64,000 nucleotides of DNA from Achromobacter veterisilvae (GCF_900496975.1 NZ_UFQC01000013.1:62001-126000); one strand, 5' to 3'. Shown: positions 17,820 through 30,789, numbered from the stretch's first letter. Notes: generated by a model from the letters alone, not told the origin. Translations and numbers: made by a program.

Positions 17820-18713
17820 TCAGCGGCGCAGGCGGTCCAGGTCGGCGCAGAGGCTTTCGGCCGCGTCCAGCAGCCGCGGCCCGGGGCGGTACAGCGCGTC
17901 CGCGTCGATCCCGTACACGTGGCCCTGGCGGGCGGCGGGCAGGCCCAGCGCCTGCCAGGCGGCGAGGTTCCGCGGCGTGTCCTCCGGCCGGCTCACGCCC
18001 GCCAGCACGGCTTCGGGCCGGGCGGCCAGCACGCTTTCCAGCGTGACCTGCGGAGCCACGACGGGGGCCTGGCCGAAGACGTTGACGCCGCCGCAGGCGC
18101 GCAGGGCGTCGCTGACGATGCTCGAGTCGTTCAGGGTGAAGATGGGATCCAGGCCCGCCTGGACGAACACGCGCACCGGCCGGCGGCCGGCGTAGCGCGC
18201 CGTCAGGGCGTCCAGCCGGGCGCGCAGGTCCCGGGCGGCGGCCCGCGCCTGGGGTTCGGTGCCGAACAGGACGCCCATGCGCTCCACGGCGTCGGGGATG
18301 GCCGCCAGGGTCGGCGGATCGCTGTAGAAGACCGGAACGTCCAGCTTGCCCATGACGCGGACCAGCGGCTCGGCGGCGGCCGCCTGCCAGGCGATCAGCA
18401 GGTCGGGGCGGGCGGCGGCCACCCGTTCGGGGTCGGGCTGGGTGCCGTCGCCGATGACCGGCAGGCGGCGGGCGGCGGGCGGATAGTCGCTGCCGCGGAC
18501 GGTGCCGACGAGGTAGTCGCCCGCTCCCGCGGCGTAGACGAGTTCGGTGGCGTGCGGAGCCAGGGTGACCGCGCGCCGGGCGGGCGCCGGCAGCACGACG
18601 TCCCGGTTGCGGTCGTCGCGGACCTGGATCGTGGCCGCGCCGGCGCCCTGGACTGCCAGGCAGGCAAGCCAGAGCCAGCTTGTACGAGCGATCCGGTGAA
18701 TCGGCGGCGTCAT
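17820..18713 (-). CDS. btuF: Periplasmic cobalamin-binding protein (BtuF-like)
   Basis: The 297-residue protein has a signal peptide (WLWLACLAVQGAGA) and a class III (helical-backbone) binding-protein fold: RRAVTLAPHATELVYAAGAGDYLVG, RPDLLIAWQ, FVQAGLDPIFTLND and a C-terminal GHVYGIDADALYRPGPRLLDA. Siderophore-binding relatives share the fold; BtuF is preferred because it lies 47 bp downstream of btuB under the same cobalamin riboswitch. The ATG at 18713 is used rather than an open extension to 18752. No BtuC/BtuD genes are in the window. Confidence 0.85.
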   Translation of the reverse strand: MTPPIHRIARTSWLWLACLAVQGAGAATIQVRDDRNRDVVLPAPARRAVTLAPHATELVYAAGAGDYLVGTVRGSDYPPAARRLPVIGDGTQPDPERVAAARPDLLIAWQAAAAEPLVRVMGKLDVPVFYSDPPTLAAIPDAVERMGVLFGTEPQARAAARDLRARLDALTARYAGRRPVRVFVQAGLDPIFTLNDSSIVSDALRACGGVNVFGQAPVVAPQVTLESVLAARPEAVLAGVSRPEDTPRNLAAWQALGLPAARQGHVYGIDADALYRPGPRLLDAAESLCADLDRLRR

Positions 18714-18760
18714 GGAATAGGGGAGGCGGGCGGCGCAGGCCGCCGCCCGCACATCCTAGC

Positions 18761-20689
18761 CTACATGCGCCAGGACAGGTTCACGAACGCGTTCGAACCC
18801 GGCGTGGCGTAGCCTTCGGCCAGGGTGTAGTGCTTGTCGAACACGTTGTTCCAGCGGACCTGCACCTGGAAGTTGCGCGTGATGTCGTACGAGGCGGTCA
18901 GGTTGAAGAGCCCGTAGCCGGCCATGTACGTCTGGCCCACGTCGTAGCGCTCGTCCGACACGTACCACTCCGCACCCACCAGCAACTGGTCGAAACGATG
19001 GTCGATCGAGGTGCGCAGGACGGTGCGCGCGCGGCGCAGCAACTGCTCGTTGGTGTCGTCGTTCTTCGGATTGCTCAGGTCCAGGCTGGCCCGGATGCGG
19101 GTGTTGCCGAAGCTGTGCGCGCCCGAAACGGTGAAGCCCTGCAGCGTGGCCCGGCCGACGTTGCCCAGCGTCGATCCGGCGAACGGGTTGCTGGGGTCCA
19201 GGGCCTGGGTCTGAATCAGGTTCTTGACGCGCGTGTGGTAGTACACGACGCCCAGTTCGCTGGTGTCGTCCTGGTACTTCAGGCCGATTTCGCCGTTGCG
19301 CGATTCTTCGGGCTTGAGCCGCGGGTTGCCGACATAGCCGCCGATGTCCGGGTAGTAGAGGTCATTGAAGCTGGGGGCGCGGAAGCCGGTATTGGCCGCC
19401 ACGGTCGCGCGCAGATTGCCGGTCAGGTCGAAACCGTAGGCCAGGCCGCCGGTGGTGCGATGGCCGACTTCGGACACGTTGTCGTTGCGCAGGCTGGCCT
19501 GCACGTGATGGCGGCCGAAGTCGCCCAGGTACACGCCGGTGAACGAATTCACGTGGCGGCGGGTCTGCGAGTAGTCGCCATAGGTCACGTTCATGAAGTC
19601 GGTGAAATCGGCGATGTCGCCCTTCACGCGCTGATCCAGGTGTTCGTAGGCGAGCGTGAACTTCTGGTTCTCGGCCAGGCGGAAATCGTTCTGCCAGGAA
19701 TACTGGTTCTGGCGGGTGCGGAAGGTGGTGCGGCCGTCGGGCGAGTTGCCGGGGCTCAGGTCGGCCGGTGCGTTGCGCGATTCGTTGTCGTCGACCATGT
19801 AGCCCACGCGCAGCGTGCTCTTCCAGAAGTCGGCCAGGCGGTTTTCGCTGGTGATCGAGTAGTTCTCCAGCTTTTGCACGCTGCGGTCGTTGAAATAGGG
19901 CTCGCCGTTGTCGTAGCCCCCGTTGACGCGCGTCTGGTAGACCTGCACCGACAGCTTCTGCTCGGGCTTCCATTCGTAGCCCAGCGAGCCGGCCACGTTG
20001 TTCTGGTAGTAGCTGTCCTTGTCGGGGTTGTGCGAAAACGGATTGCGCGTGGTGGTCGCGTCGAAGCCGTGGCTTTGCTGGTAGCCGCCCGACAGGCTGT
20101 AGGTCCAGCCGTTGGACGCGCCCGAAATGCCCGCGTTGTAGCTGCTGGTGCCGTAGGTGCCGAAGCCGATGTTGGAGTAGGCCGACAACGGCTTGTCGCT
20201 GGCCTGCCGGGTGATGACGTTGATCACGCCGCCGATGGCGTCCGCGCCGTACAGGCTGCTGGCGGCGCCGCGCACGATTTCGATGCGCTCGATGCTGTCC
20301 GCGGGGATGGCGTTCAGCGCGGGAATGCCGCTGGACGCGTTGTTGATGCGCTGGCCGTCGATCAGCACCAGCGTCTGGTTGCTGTTGGCCCCGCGCATGA
20401 ACAGGCTGGTCGCGGTCTGCGGGCCGCCGTTGTTCACGTATTCGATGCCATGGCTGCGAGACAGCACTTCGGCAAGGCTGCTCTGCCCGGCGCGCGACAG
20501 CGTTTCGCGGTCGATGACAGACGTGTCGCTCAGGACGTTCTTCAGTTCCTGGGGCGTGCGGCTGGCCGTCACGACGATGGTGTCCAGTTGGGCGACGGAT
20601 GCGGAAGGGGTGGCTTGCTGGGCGCTGGCCAGGAGGGGGGCGGCGCACGCCAGGACGCCGGCGCTGCGGCGGATGGAGCGGGTATTCAT
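18761..20689 (-). CDS. btuB: TonB-dependent vitamin B12 receptor BtuB
   Basis: The 642-residue outer membrane receptor has a signal peptide (ending ASAQQ), a TonB box (DTIVVTAS), a plug domain (about 45-160: DTSVIDRETL, SLFMRGANSNQTLVLIDGQRI, GGVINVITR) and a 22-strand barrel ending in FVNLSWRM. BtuB rather than a siderophore receptor is indicated by the short length, the plug motifs and the cobalamin riboswitch upstream. It would import B12, delivered to BtuF encoded next, and serve the B12-dependent MetH encoded divergently. Confidence 0.93.
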   Translation of the reverse strand: MNTRSIRRSAGVLACAAPLLASAQQATPSASVAQLDTIVVTASRTPQELKNVLSDTSVIDRETLSRAGQSSLAEVLSRSHGIEYVNNGGPQTATSLFMRGANSNQTLVLIDGQRINNASSGIPALNAIPADSIERIEIVRGAASSLYGADAIGGVINVITRQASDKPLSAYSNIGFGTYGTSSYNAGISGASNGWTYSLSGGYQQSHGFDATTTRNPFSHNPDKDSYYQNNVAGSLGYEWKPEQKLSVQVYQTRVNGGYDNGEPYFNDRSVQKLENYSITSENRLADFWKSTLRVGYMVDDNESRNAPADLSPGNSPDGRTTFRTRQNQYSWQNDFRLAENQKFTLAYEHLDQRVKGDIADFTDFMNVTYGDYSQTRRHVNSFTGVYLGDFGRHHVQASLRNDNVSEVGHRTTGGLAYGFDLTGNLRATVAANTGFRAPSFNDLYYPDIGGYVGNPRLKPEESRNGEIGLKYQDDTSELGVVYYHTRVKNLIQTQALDPSNPFAGSTLGNVGRATLQGFTVSGAHSFGNTRIRASLDLSNPKNDDTNEQLLRRARTVLRTSIDHRFDQLLVGAEWYVSDERYDVGQTYMAGYGLFNLTASYDITRNFQVQVRWNNVFDKHYTLAEGYATPGSNAFVNLSWRM

Positions 20690-20779
20690 CAGGATGACCT
20701 CGGTGTGACGCGCGACCCCGCACGTCGTTCACGAAAACGGGCACGCGCGGCGCGAGGCGCCGGGCGCGTGCTTGCTGGC

Positions 20780-20925
20780 GAACTGGCCGGTATCGGGCTG
20801 CCATGGGCGCGTCGCGCGCATGGGGACCGTTGCGGGGGCAGCACAGGCTGGAGCCTGGATGGGCGGGCCGCCTTGTGGGGGCCAGCCGTCCTGCGGACAT
20901 CTTCCTGTTTCCCGTTTACCTTTCG
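20780..20925 (-). ncRNA. Cobalamin riboswitch upstream of btuB-btuF
   Basis: On the minus strand the leader contains, in order, GGTAAACGGGAAACAGG (from 20920), the hallmark GCTGCCCCCGCAACGGT, and CAGCCCGATACCGGCC ending near 20785. These are the conserved blocks of the adenosylcobalamin aptamer. The canonical GCCACTG block is not obvious. About 95 bp separates the aptamer from the btuB ATG, room for an expression platform; the ribosome site (AGG, 20698-20700) may be sequestered when ligand binds. The boundaries are approximate. Expected effect: repression of B12 uptake when B12 is plentiful. Confidence 0.88.
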
Positions 20926-21110
20926 CGCGCCGCCTGCAAGTGTTGCGTTCTTGCAAGCGCATTGCGCCGAAAGCACCGGTTCGGGGCCGAAACTGTATCA
21001 CCGGGAGGCGCGGGTTAGCCCATTTTGTTACGATCAGGGCTTGTTTTTCCGGCGTTTTTCGCTTTTTAGCCACACTGCGCCGCCGTTGCCAACTCCATCC
21101 GGACCTGCCC

Positions 21111-24884
<3,774 letters not shown>

Positions 24885-24912
24885 TGCCATGTTCCGGTGT
24901 CCGCAGCGTTTC

Positions 24913-25296
24913 GGTGTCTGACACCCGCGTGAGATGGCAGCGTTCCGGTGTCTGACACCCAGGTGAGATGAGCTTGAATTTGCGAGGGTGTCTCGTGGGG
25001 TGTCAGACACCTTGGGCGTCCCCGCATCCGCACAGCGTTCCGGTGTCTGACACCCGGGTGAGATGAGCGTCAACTTGCGAGGGCGTCTCGTGGGGTGTCA
25101 GACACCTTGGGCGTCCCCGCATCTGCACAGCGTTCCGGTGTCTGACACCCGGGTGAGATGAGCGTCAACTTGCGAGGGCATCTCGTGGGGTGTCAGACAC
25201 CTTGGGCGTCTCCGCATCTGCACAGCGTTCCGGTGTCTGACACCCAGGTGAGATGAGCTTCAACTTGCGAGGGCATCTCGTGGGGTGTCAGACACC
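24913..25296. repeat. Cluster 2: 95-bp tandem repeat built on GGTGTCTGACACC palindromes (9 copies)
   Basis: Palindromes start at 24913, 24947, 24999, 25042, 25094, 25137, 25189, 25232 and 25284. From 24947 on they follow an exact 95-bp period: each unit has a T-centred copy, a 39-bp linker beginning with GGTGAGATGAGC or close variants, an A-centred copy and a 30-bp linker. There are almost four units with a few substitutions. The array fills the tail-to-tail gap of 481 bp between metH and the amidase gene. A degenerate half copy (GGTGTCCG) precedes it near 24895. Confidence 0.95.
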
Positions 25297-25365
25297 TAGC
25301 GATCTAGCGCCTGGCGCATGCCACCGCCCCTGGCGCATGCCGCCGCTGCCGGGACACGGGACAAA

Positions 25366-26850
25366 TTACCCCGCGGGCGGCGCGATGCGTCCCAGCACAC
25401 CCTCGATCATCACGCCGATCGCCAGCACCTTGCGGTCGCCGCCGGGCAGTCCGTCTATCTCCAGTCCCACCGGCAAGCCTTCCGGCGACAAGCCCGCCGG
25501 GACGCTCAACCCGGGCAGTCCGGCGTTGCTGCCGGGGTCGACGTTGCGGGCCAGGCGGCTGAAGCTTTCGAAGCTGCTGGCCTCGGGCGTGGCGGCCATC
25601 GGCAGGATCGGCAGGGTGGGGAACAGCAGGCCGTCCAGGCCGTGTTCCCGGAAGGCGCGGCGGTAGACGTCGATCAATTCGTCGCGCTGGACGGCGATGA
25701 CGCGTTCGTACAGCGGTTGCAGCGGCAGGACCTGGCCATCCGGCGTGGGCAGCACCCCGGGCACGATCAGGCCGTCGAAAATGGCTTTGACGTCGGGGCT
25801 GGATATCTGCGCCACCACCTCGTCGAAGCTCACGCCCGTGCCGTAGCGCTGCAGGTAAGCGGTCAGGTCGGGCTTTTGCTCATACAGGCACAACGGCATG
25901 CCGACCGCGGCGTTGGCGGCCGGCAGGTCGGGCATGTCGATTTCCACCAGATGCACGCCGGCCTCGCGCAGTTTCGCCAGCGCGGCCTCCATGACGCTGC
26001 GCACGGAGGGTTCCAGATCGGCCCAGAAATAGCCGGCCAGCCCCAGGCGCACGCCCGCGGGCGGCAGGGGCGCCAGCGCTTGCGCGTCGCCTGCCAGCAC
26101 GGCGTCCAGCAGCACGATGTCTTCCATGCTGTTGGCGATCGGCCCGGGCGTATCCCGGGTGTGCGAGATGGGGGTGATGCCTGAGCCGTCGTACCGGCCG
26201 ACCGAAGGCCGGAAGCCCGCGGCGCCGTTGACCGCGGCGGGCAGGCGCACGGAGGCGCCGGTGTCGGTGCCCAGGGCGGCGGGCGTCAGGCGCGCGCCCA
26301 CGGCCGCGCCGCTGCCCGAGGACGAGCCGCCGGCGATGCGGGTGCTGTCATAGGCGTTGCGCGTGCCGTCGCCGTGCGCGCCGGGGAAGGCGGTGTTGTA
26401 GCCGGAGACGCCGAAAGCCAGCTCGTGCATGTGGGTCTTGCCCACGATGACCGCGCCGGCGGCGCGCAGGCGCTCGACGACGGGCGCGTCCTGGGCGGGG
26501 CGGAAGTGCTTCAAGGCCGGGGTGCCAGCCGTGTTGGGCAATCCGGCCACGTGGATGTTGTCCTTGATGGCGATGGGCACGCCGCCCAGCGGCGCGGCGG
26601 CCTGACTGCTTCGCTGCCCGGCGTCGTAGGCGCGGGCCTTGGCCAGCGCGCCCTCGCGGTCGACGGTGATGAAGGCGTTGAGCACGCCCTCGGCGTCGAT
26701 GCGGTCCAGGCAGGCTTGGGTCAGCGCCACGCTGGTGAGCCGGCCGTCGCGGATCCGGGCGGCGGCTTCGGTGACGGTCAGGGCCGTCAGGGCGCCGGCG
26801 GGGCGGGGCTGGGGCTCGGCGGACAAAGTCTGTTGGGGCGTATCGGGCAT
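25366..26850 (-). CDS. Amidase signature family enzyme
   Basis: The 494-residue enzyme has the Ser-cisSer-Lys triad of the amidase signature family: Lys96 in PIAIKDN, the Gly/Ser-rich GGSSSGSG (cis-Ser near 177) and the nucleophile Ser200 in [12 protein letters not shown]. There is no clear signal peptide, so it is probably cytoplasmic. The family hydrolyses small amides or carbamates, and sequence alone does not give the substrate; it resembles the mandelamide/indoleacetamide group rather than GatA, as no gatB/gatC neighbours are present. It is divergent from the gntR sugar-acid operon and shares the operator region at 26953-27024. Confidence 0.88.
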   Translation of the reverse strand: MPDTPQQTLSAEPQPRPAGALTALTVTEAAARIRDGRLTSVALTQACLDRIDAEGVLNAFITVDREGALAKARAYDAGQRSSQAAAPLGGVPIAIKDNIHVAGLPNTAGTPALKHFRPAQDAPVVERLRAAGAVIVGKTHMHELAFGVSGYNTAFPGAHGDGTRNAYDSTRIAGGSSSGSGAAVGARLTPAALGTDTGASVRLPAAVNGAAGFRPSVGRYDGSGITPISHTRDTPGPIANSMEDIVLLDAVLAGDAQALAPLPPAGVRLGLAGYFWADLEPSVRSVMEAALAKLREAGVHLVEIDMPDLPAANAAVGMPLCLYEQKPDLTAYLQRYGTGVSFDEVVAQISSPDVKAIFDGLIVPGVLPTPDGQVLPLQPLYERVIAVQRDELIDVYRRAFREHGLDGLLFPTLPILPMAATPEASSFESFSRLARNVDPGSNAGLPGLSVPAGLSPEGLPVGLEIDGLPGGDRKVLAIGVMIEGVLGRIAPPAG

Positions 26851-26952
26851 GACGCTTCCTCACCGGATGAATGCTGTCGGACCGCCATCTATACAGGGTT
26901 CCCGTCGCCGCTGTCGAGCCCGGCCGTCCCGGCCCCCGCCTGCCCGCAACGA

Positions 26953-27024
26953 TGGTTTACCATTTTGATAGTGGTAAACCATGATGGTGGAAATTGGTAA
27001 ACCACTTATGATTTGGTCTAACCA
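26953..27024. promoter_or_regulatory. Array of four GntR-type operator palindromes
   Basis: Four near-identical palindromes lie between the amidase and gntR starts: TGGTTTACCA (26953-26962), its reverse complement TGGTAAACCA at 26972-26981 and again at 26995-27004, and TGGTCTAACCA (27014-27024). Start-to-start spacing is 19, 23 and 19 bp. The TGGT...ACCA form matches operators known for the FadR subfamily of GntR regulators. The last copy ends 12 bp before the gntR ATG, so autoregulation and control of the divergent amidase are both likely. Confidence 0.8.
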
Positions 27025-27036
27025 CTTTTAAGATCC

Positions 27037-27765
27037 ATGACACTGCAACTGATCCCCAAACCCGAAGAACCGGCCAGCAGGCCGGTGCCGGACCGCGCCT
27101 ATGTGCGGCTGGCCGCCCAGATCCAGGCCCTGGTGGCGCAAGGCGAATTCGCCGTCGGCAAGCGTTTGCCGGCCGAACGCGCGCTGGCCGAGCGTTTCGA
27201 CGTCAGCCGCACCGCGCTGCGCGAAGCCATCATCGCGCTGGAGTTGCAGGGGGTCGTGGAAGTCCGCGGCGGGTCGGGCATCTACGTCTGTGAGCCCAAG
27301 CCCGGCATCGCCCGCTTGCCGGCCGCCCAGGAAGCCGGCGCGGGGCCGTTCGAGCTGCTGCGCGCGCGCTGCCTGATCGAATCCGAAATCGCGGCGCTGG
27401 CGGCCAAGACCCGCAACGACGCGGACCTGGACCGCATCTTCGAAGCGCTGACGACGATGCGCGAGCAGATGATGGACAAGGCGGCCAATGAAGAGGCCGA
27501 CCGCCGTTTCCATCTGTATATCGCGCAGTCCACGGGCAACAGCGTGCTGTTGGCCACCGTGACGTCGATGTGGGACCAGGCCCAGGGACCGATCTGGGAA
27601 AAGATCGAACAGCATTTCCATACGCAGGAACTGCGCCAGGCGTCGCAGGAAGACCATCAGCGCATTTTCAGCGCGCTGGTGGCCGGCGACGCGCAGGCGG
27701 CGAAGCAGGCGATGCGCGCCCACTTGGAGCGCGTGATCGGCGAATTCGCGCAGGGGTGGCGTTGA
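27037..27765 (+). CDS. GntR/FadR-family transcriptional regulator
   Basis: The 242-residue regulator has an N-terminal winged helix (VGKRLPAERALAERFDVSRTALREAIIALELQG is the classic segment, about residues 43-75) and a C-terminal all-helical FCD domain (about 105-235) with metal-ligand-like residues in ADRRFHLYIAQSTGN and EDHQRIFSAL. In UxuR/ExuR-type relatives this domain binds hexuronates or their breakdown products. It is the first gene of the operon ending with uxuB and has four operator palindromes directly upstream. The effector is probably a sugar acid, by context. Confidence 0.9.
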   Translation: MTLQLIPKPEEPASRPVPDRAYVRLAAQIQALVAQGEFAVGKRLPAERALAERFDVSRTALREAIIALELQGVVEVRGGSGIYVCEPKPGIARLPAAQEAGAGPFELLRARCLIESEIAALAAKTRNDADLDRIFEALTTMREQMMDKAANEEADRRFHLYIAQSTGNSVLLATVTSMWDQAQGPIWEKIEQHFHTQELRQASQEDHQRIFSALVAGDAQAAKQAMRAHLERVIGEFAQGWR

Positions 27766-27861
27766 TGCGGTAGCGCGGGGCAGTACGGCAGGCGGCCCTC
27801 GGCAGAGCGCGGAAGATAACCGCGCCCCGGATCCGGGCTTTTCAAGTTCAGGAGACAAGCA

Positions 27862-28728
27862 ATGCAACAACAGAACAAGGGGAGCCGCGTGTTGGCCCGG
27901 TGGGCGGCGGCTGCGGTGCTGGCGATGTCCCTGCCGGCGGCCGCCCAAGGCGGCGCCGCGGCGGCAAGTCTTCCCGCGCCGGGACAGAGCCCGCGCATCG
28001 ATGCCATCCGCAAGGCCGGCGAGCTTCGCGTGGGCGTATTGCAGAACGCGCCCTGGCTGATCCAGGACCTGTCCGGCAAAAGCGGCGAAGCCTGGAGCGG
28101 CCCCGCCTGGCTGCTGGCCAAGGAATACGCGAAGCAGTTGGGCGTCAAACTGACGGCCGTGCCCGTGTCGCACGAGACCAAGGTGCCGGTGCTGGCCGCC
28201 AACCAGGTCGACATGACCATCAGCCCGCTGGCCGAAACGCCCGAGCGCCTGAAGGTGGTGGACTTCGTGCTGTATTCGGCCACCAGCGTCTGCATGTTCG
28301 GCCGCGCCGGCAACGACAAGCTGGCCAAGGTCAAGGCGGTCGAGGACCTGAACCAGCCGGACATCACCATCGCGTATTTCACGGGTGGCGCCGAAGAAGC
28401 CTGGGTGAAAGAACGTTTCCCCAAGGCTCGGCTGCGCGCCGTCGCCAACTCCGGTGCCACCGCGCCCATCGAAGAGATCATGGCCAGGCGCGCCGACGCG
28501 GCGCCGATCAACCGCGTGCCGTGGGTGGGACTGAACCGCAAGGTGCGCGGCCTGGTGGTGTTTCCCGCCGAAGCCAATTGCCAGCAGAGCACGGAAAAGG
28601 CCTCGCCGGTGGGCCTGGCCGTCGACAAGAACCAACCCGGCTACCTGGCCTGGCTGCGGCAAGTGGCGGCAACGATGAAGCCCGCGTTGGACGCTGACGA
28701 AATGCGCATCATCGAACAGACCCAGTAG
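27862..28728 (+). CDS. ABC transporter substrate-binding protein, family 3 (first paralogue)
   Basis: The 288-residue periplasmic protein has a signal peptide (VLAMSLPAAAQG) and the polar amino acid-type fold: IDAIRKAGELRVGVLQNAPW, ANQVDMTISPLAETPERLKVVDF (the Arg in PERLK is at the usual carboxylate-binding position) and the C-terminal WLRQVAATMKP. A clear paralogue follows. The unusual SVCMFG and a later Cys (EANCQQ) recur in both. It belongs to the transporter at 30790-32920. A short CCCGGATCCGGG palindrome followed by TTTT (27826-27842) precedes it and could reduce read-through from gntR. Confidence 0.88.
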   Translation: MQQQNKGSRVLARWAAAAVLAMSLPAAAQGGAAAASLPAPGQSPRIDAIRKAGELRVGVLQNAPWLIQDLSGKSGEAWSGPAWLLAKEYAKQLGVKLTAVPVSHETKVPVLAANQVDMTISPLAETPERLKVVDFVLYSATSVCMFGRAGNDKLAKVKAVEDLNQPDITIAYFTGGAEEAWVKERFPKARLRAVANSGATAPIEEIMARRADAAPINRVPWVGLNRKVRGLVVFPAEANCQQSTEKASPVGLAVDKNQPGYLAWLRQVAATMKPALDADEMRIIEQTQ

Positions 28729-28756
28729 GCCGTCCGGCCATTCCCCTTTTCAACCG

Positions 28757-28775
28757 GCACGCGCCCGGCGCGTGC
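28757..28775 (+). other. Intercistronic hairpin between the two binding-protein genes
   Basis: GCACGCGC / GCGCGTGC forms a perfect 8-bp stem with loop CCG, 29 bp after the first binding-protein gene. There is no T-run. Such hairpins after a binding-protein gene often protect the upstream mRNA and raise its level over the rest of the operon; that role is inferred here. Confidence 0.5.
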
Positions 28776-28867
28776 GGATCTGGCGATACCGCCGGCGCTT
28801 GAACACGCCGGTACCGGGCGCGCCGCCATTGGGCGGCAGACGGCCGGGTTCCTCTAGGAGACTATGC

Positions 28868-29716
28868 ATGCAACCCCGATTCCCCTCGCGCCTTCCCGCC
28901 GCCCGCCTGTTCCTGTCCGCCGCGCTGTTGGCGGGCGCAGCCGCGGCGCATGCCCAGACGCCGCCCGCGCCCGGCGAAAGTCCCCGCATCGACGCCATCC
29001 GCAAGGCGGGCGTGCTGCGGGTCGGCGTGGTCAACAACCCGCCCTGGCTGGTGCAGAACACCACCGGGTCGGGTGAACCCTGGATGGGGTCGTCGTGGCT
29101 GCTGGGCAAGGAGTTCGCGCGCTTGCTGGAAGTGAAGATCGTGCCCGTGCAGGTCAGCCACGAGACCAAGGTGCCCGCGCTGATCGCCAACCAGATGGAC
29201 ATCATGATCGGCCCGCTGAACCAGAACGCCGAGCGCGCCAAGATCATCGATTTCGTGACCTTCTCCAACACCAGCGTCTGCATGTTCGGGCTGGCGTCGA
29301 ATCCGAAATTCACGAACGCCACCAAGGTCGAGGACTTCAACCAGCCCGGCATCACGATGGCCTACTTCTCCGGCGCGGGCGAAGAGCCGCTGGTGTTGCA
29401 GAGCTTTCCCAAGGCCAAGCTGCGCGGCGTGACGAATTCGGGTTCGGTCGCGCCGATCGAGGAAGTGCTGGCCGGCCGCTCGGACGTCGCGCCGCTGAAC
29501 CGCATGCTGTGGCCCAACATCAGCAAGAAGGTCAAGGGCCTTGCCGTGTTCCCCAAAGAGAACGACTGCCAGGACAGCAAGATCTTCGCGATCGACGCGG
29601 GCATGGGCGTGGCCAAGGATCAGGCCGTCTATCTGGACTGGCTGCGCAAAGTGGAAGCCCGCATGCATCCGGAACTGGCGGCTGAAGAACTCCGCATGAC
29701 CCAAACCCTGAAATAA
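28868..29716 (+). CDS. ABC transporter substrate-binding protein, family 3 (second paralogue)
   Basis: The 282-residue protein has a signal peptide (LFLSAALLAGAAAAHAQ) and the same domain order as its upstream paralogue: SPRIDAIRKAGVLRVGVV, VSHETKVPALIANQMDI, AERAKIIDF, SVCMFG, NSGSVAPIEEVLAGRSDVAP and VYLDWLRKVEA. It retains the carboxylate-binding Arg (AERAK). The ATG at 28868 follows AGGAGA. The two genes are tandem duplicates that have diverged, probably widening the range of substrates brought to one permease. Confidence 0.88.
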   Translation: MQPRFPSRLPAARLFLSAALLAGAAAAHAQTPPAPGESPRIDAIRKAGVLRVGVVNNPPWLVQNTTGSGEPWMGSSWLLGKEFARLLEVKIVPVQVSHETKVPALIANQMDIMIGPLNQNAERAKIIDFVTFSNTSVCMFGLASNPKFTNATKVEDFNQPGITMAYFSGAGEEPLVLQSFPKAKLRGVTNSGSVAPIEEVLAGRSDVAPLNRMLWPNISKKVKGLAVFPKENDCQDSKIFAIDAGMGVAKDQAVYLDWLRKVEARMHPELAAEELRMTQTLK

Positions 29717-29726
29717 GGCGGCCATC

Positions 29727-30764
29727 ATGTTGAACTGCGCCATTCATGGCGCCCAGGACCTGCGCCTGGACGAACGGCACCCCGAGGCGCTGGGCCCCAC
29801 GCAAGTGCGGGTGGGCGTCAAGGCCGTGGGCATCTGCGGGTCCGACCTGCACTACTACCGCCACGGGAAAGTGGGCGACTTCGTCATCCGCGAACCGCTG
29901 ACGCCGGGCCACGAGGCGTCGGGCCAGGTGCTGGAAGTGGGCGCCGCGGTCACCGCCGTCAAGCCGGGCGACCGCGTGGCGCTGGATCCGGCGCGCACCT
30001 GCGGCGTGTGCCGCTATTGCCGCCAGGGCGATTCCAACCATTGCGAGGCCGTGTTCTTCTTCGGCAGCGCCAGCCGCTATCCGCACATGCAGGGGGCGAT
30101 GCGCGAACAGGTGGTGGTGCAGGAAAAGCAGTGCCTGCCGGTGCCGGACAGCCTGCCGTTCGAGCTGGCTGCGTTCGGCGAGCCGCTGGCCGTGGCGCTG
30201 CATGCGGTCAAGAGCGCGGGCAGCCTGCTGGGCAAGACGGCGATGGTGGTGGGCGCCGGGCCGATCGGCGCGCTGACCCTGATGGCGGCGCGGCTGGCGG
30301 GCGCCAGCCAGGCGATCGCGGTGGACATCGTCGACGAGACGCTGGCCACCTGCGCCCGCGTGGGCGCCACGCGCACCATCAACGCCGCCCGCGATCCCGG
30401 CGCCATCGAGGAGCTGGCCGCGGGCAAGGGCTCGGTCGACGTCTGCTTCGAAGCCTCCGGCAACTACGCCGGGCTGGCCAATTGCATTCGCGCGACGCGG
30501 CCGCGTGGCGTCATCGTGACGGTGGGCACGCTCAACGGCAGCAGCGATCAATGCCCCTTCAACCAGATCATGGTCAAGAGCCTGTCGGTCATCGGCAGCT
30601 TCCGCTTCGTCGACGAATACGCCTGGGCCGTGGACTACCTGAGCCGCGGTGTGCTCGACGTGTCGCCGTTGCTGACGGCCGCGGTGCCGGCCGCCCGCGT
30701 GCACGACGCGTTCGCGCTGGCGGCGGACCGCCACCAGGCCATGAAAGTGATGGTGACGTTCTGA
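29727..30764 (+). CDS. idnD: Zinc-dependent alcohol dehydrogenase, L-idonate 5-dehydrogenase type
   Basis: The 345-residue MDR-family enzyme has catalytic zinc ligands in VGICGSDLHYY (Cys) and TPGHEASG (His-Glu), the four-Cys structural zinc lobe (CGVCRYCRQGDSNHC) and the nucleotide-binding VVGAGPIGALTLMAARLAGA. FGSASRYPHMQGAMREQVVV is typical of L-idonate 5-dehydrogenases, which interconvert L-idonate and 5-ketogluconate. Related enzymes act on other polyols and sugar acids, so the substrate is tentative. It lies 10 bp after the second binding-protein gene and 25 bp before the permeases. Confidence 0.82.
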   Translation: MLNCAIHGAQDLRLDERHPEALGPTQVRVGVKAVGICGSDLHYYRHGKVGDFVIREPLTPGHEASGQVLEVGAAVTAVKPGDRVALDPARTCGVCRYCRQGDSNHCEAVFFFGSASRYPHMQGAMREQVVVQEKQCLPVPDSLPFELAAFGEPLAVALHAVKSAGSLLGKTAMVVGAGPIGALTLMAARLAGASQAIAVDIVDETLATCARVGATRTINAARDPGAIEELAAGKGSVDVCFEASGNYAGLANCIRATRPRGVIVTVGTLNGSSDQCPFNQIMVKSLSVIGSFRFVDEYAWAVDYLSRGVLDVSPLLTAAVPAARVHDAFALAADRHQAMKVMVTF

Positions 30765-30789
30765 CAGGCCCCAGTCCCACGGAGACTAC

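Noticed and set aside
21000..21110. SAM or B12 riboswitch controlling metH on the plus strand
   Set aside because: No conserved aptamer blocks on the plus strand; the B12 aptamer reads only on the minus strand toward btuB.
24913..25296. Possible CRISPR array
   Set aside because: The repeated unit is palindromic and short, the intervals between copies are themselves repeated, and no cas genes are present.
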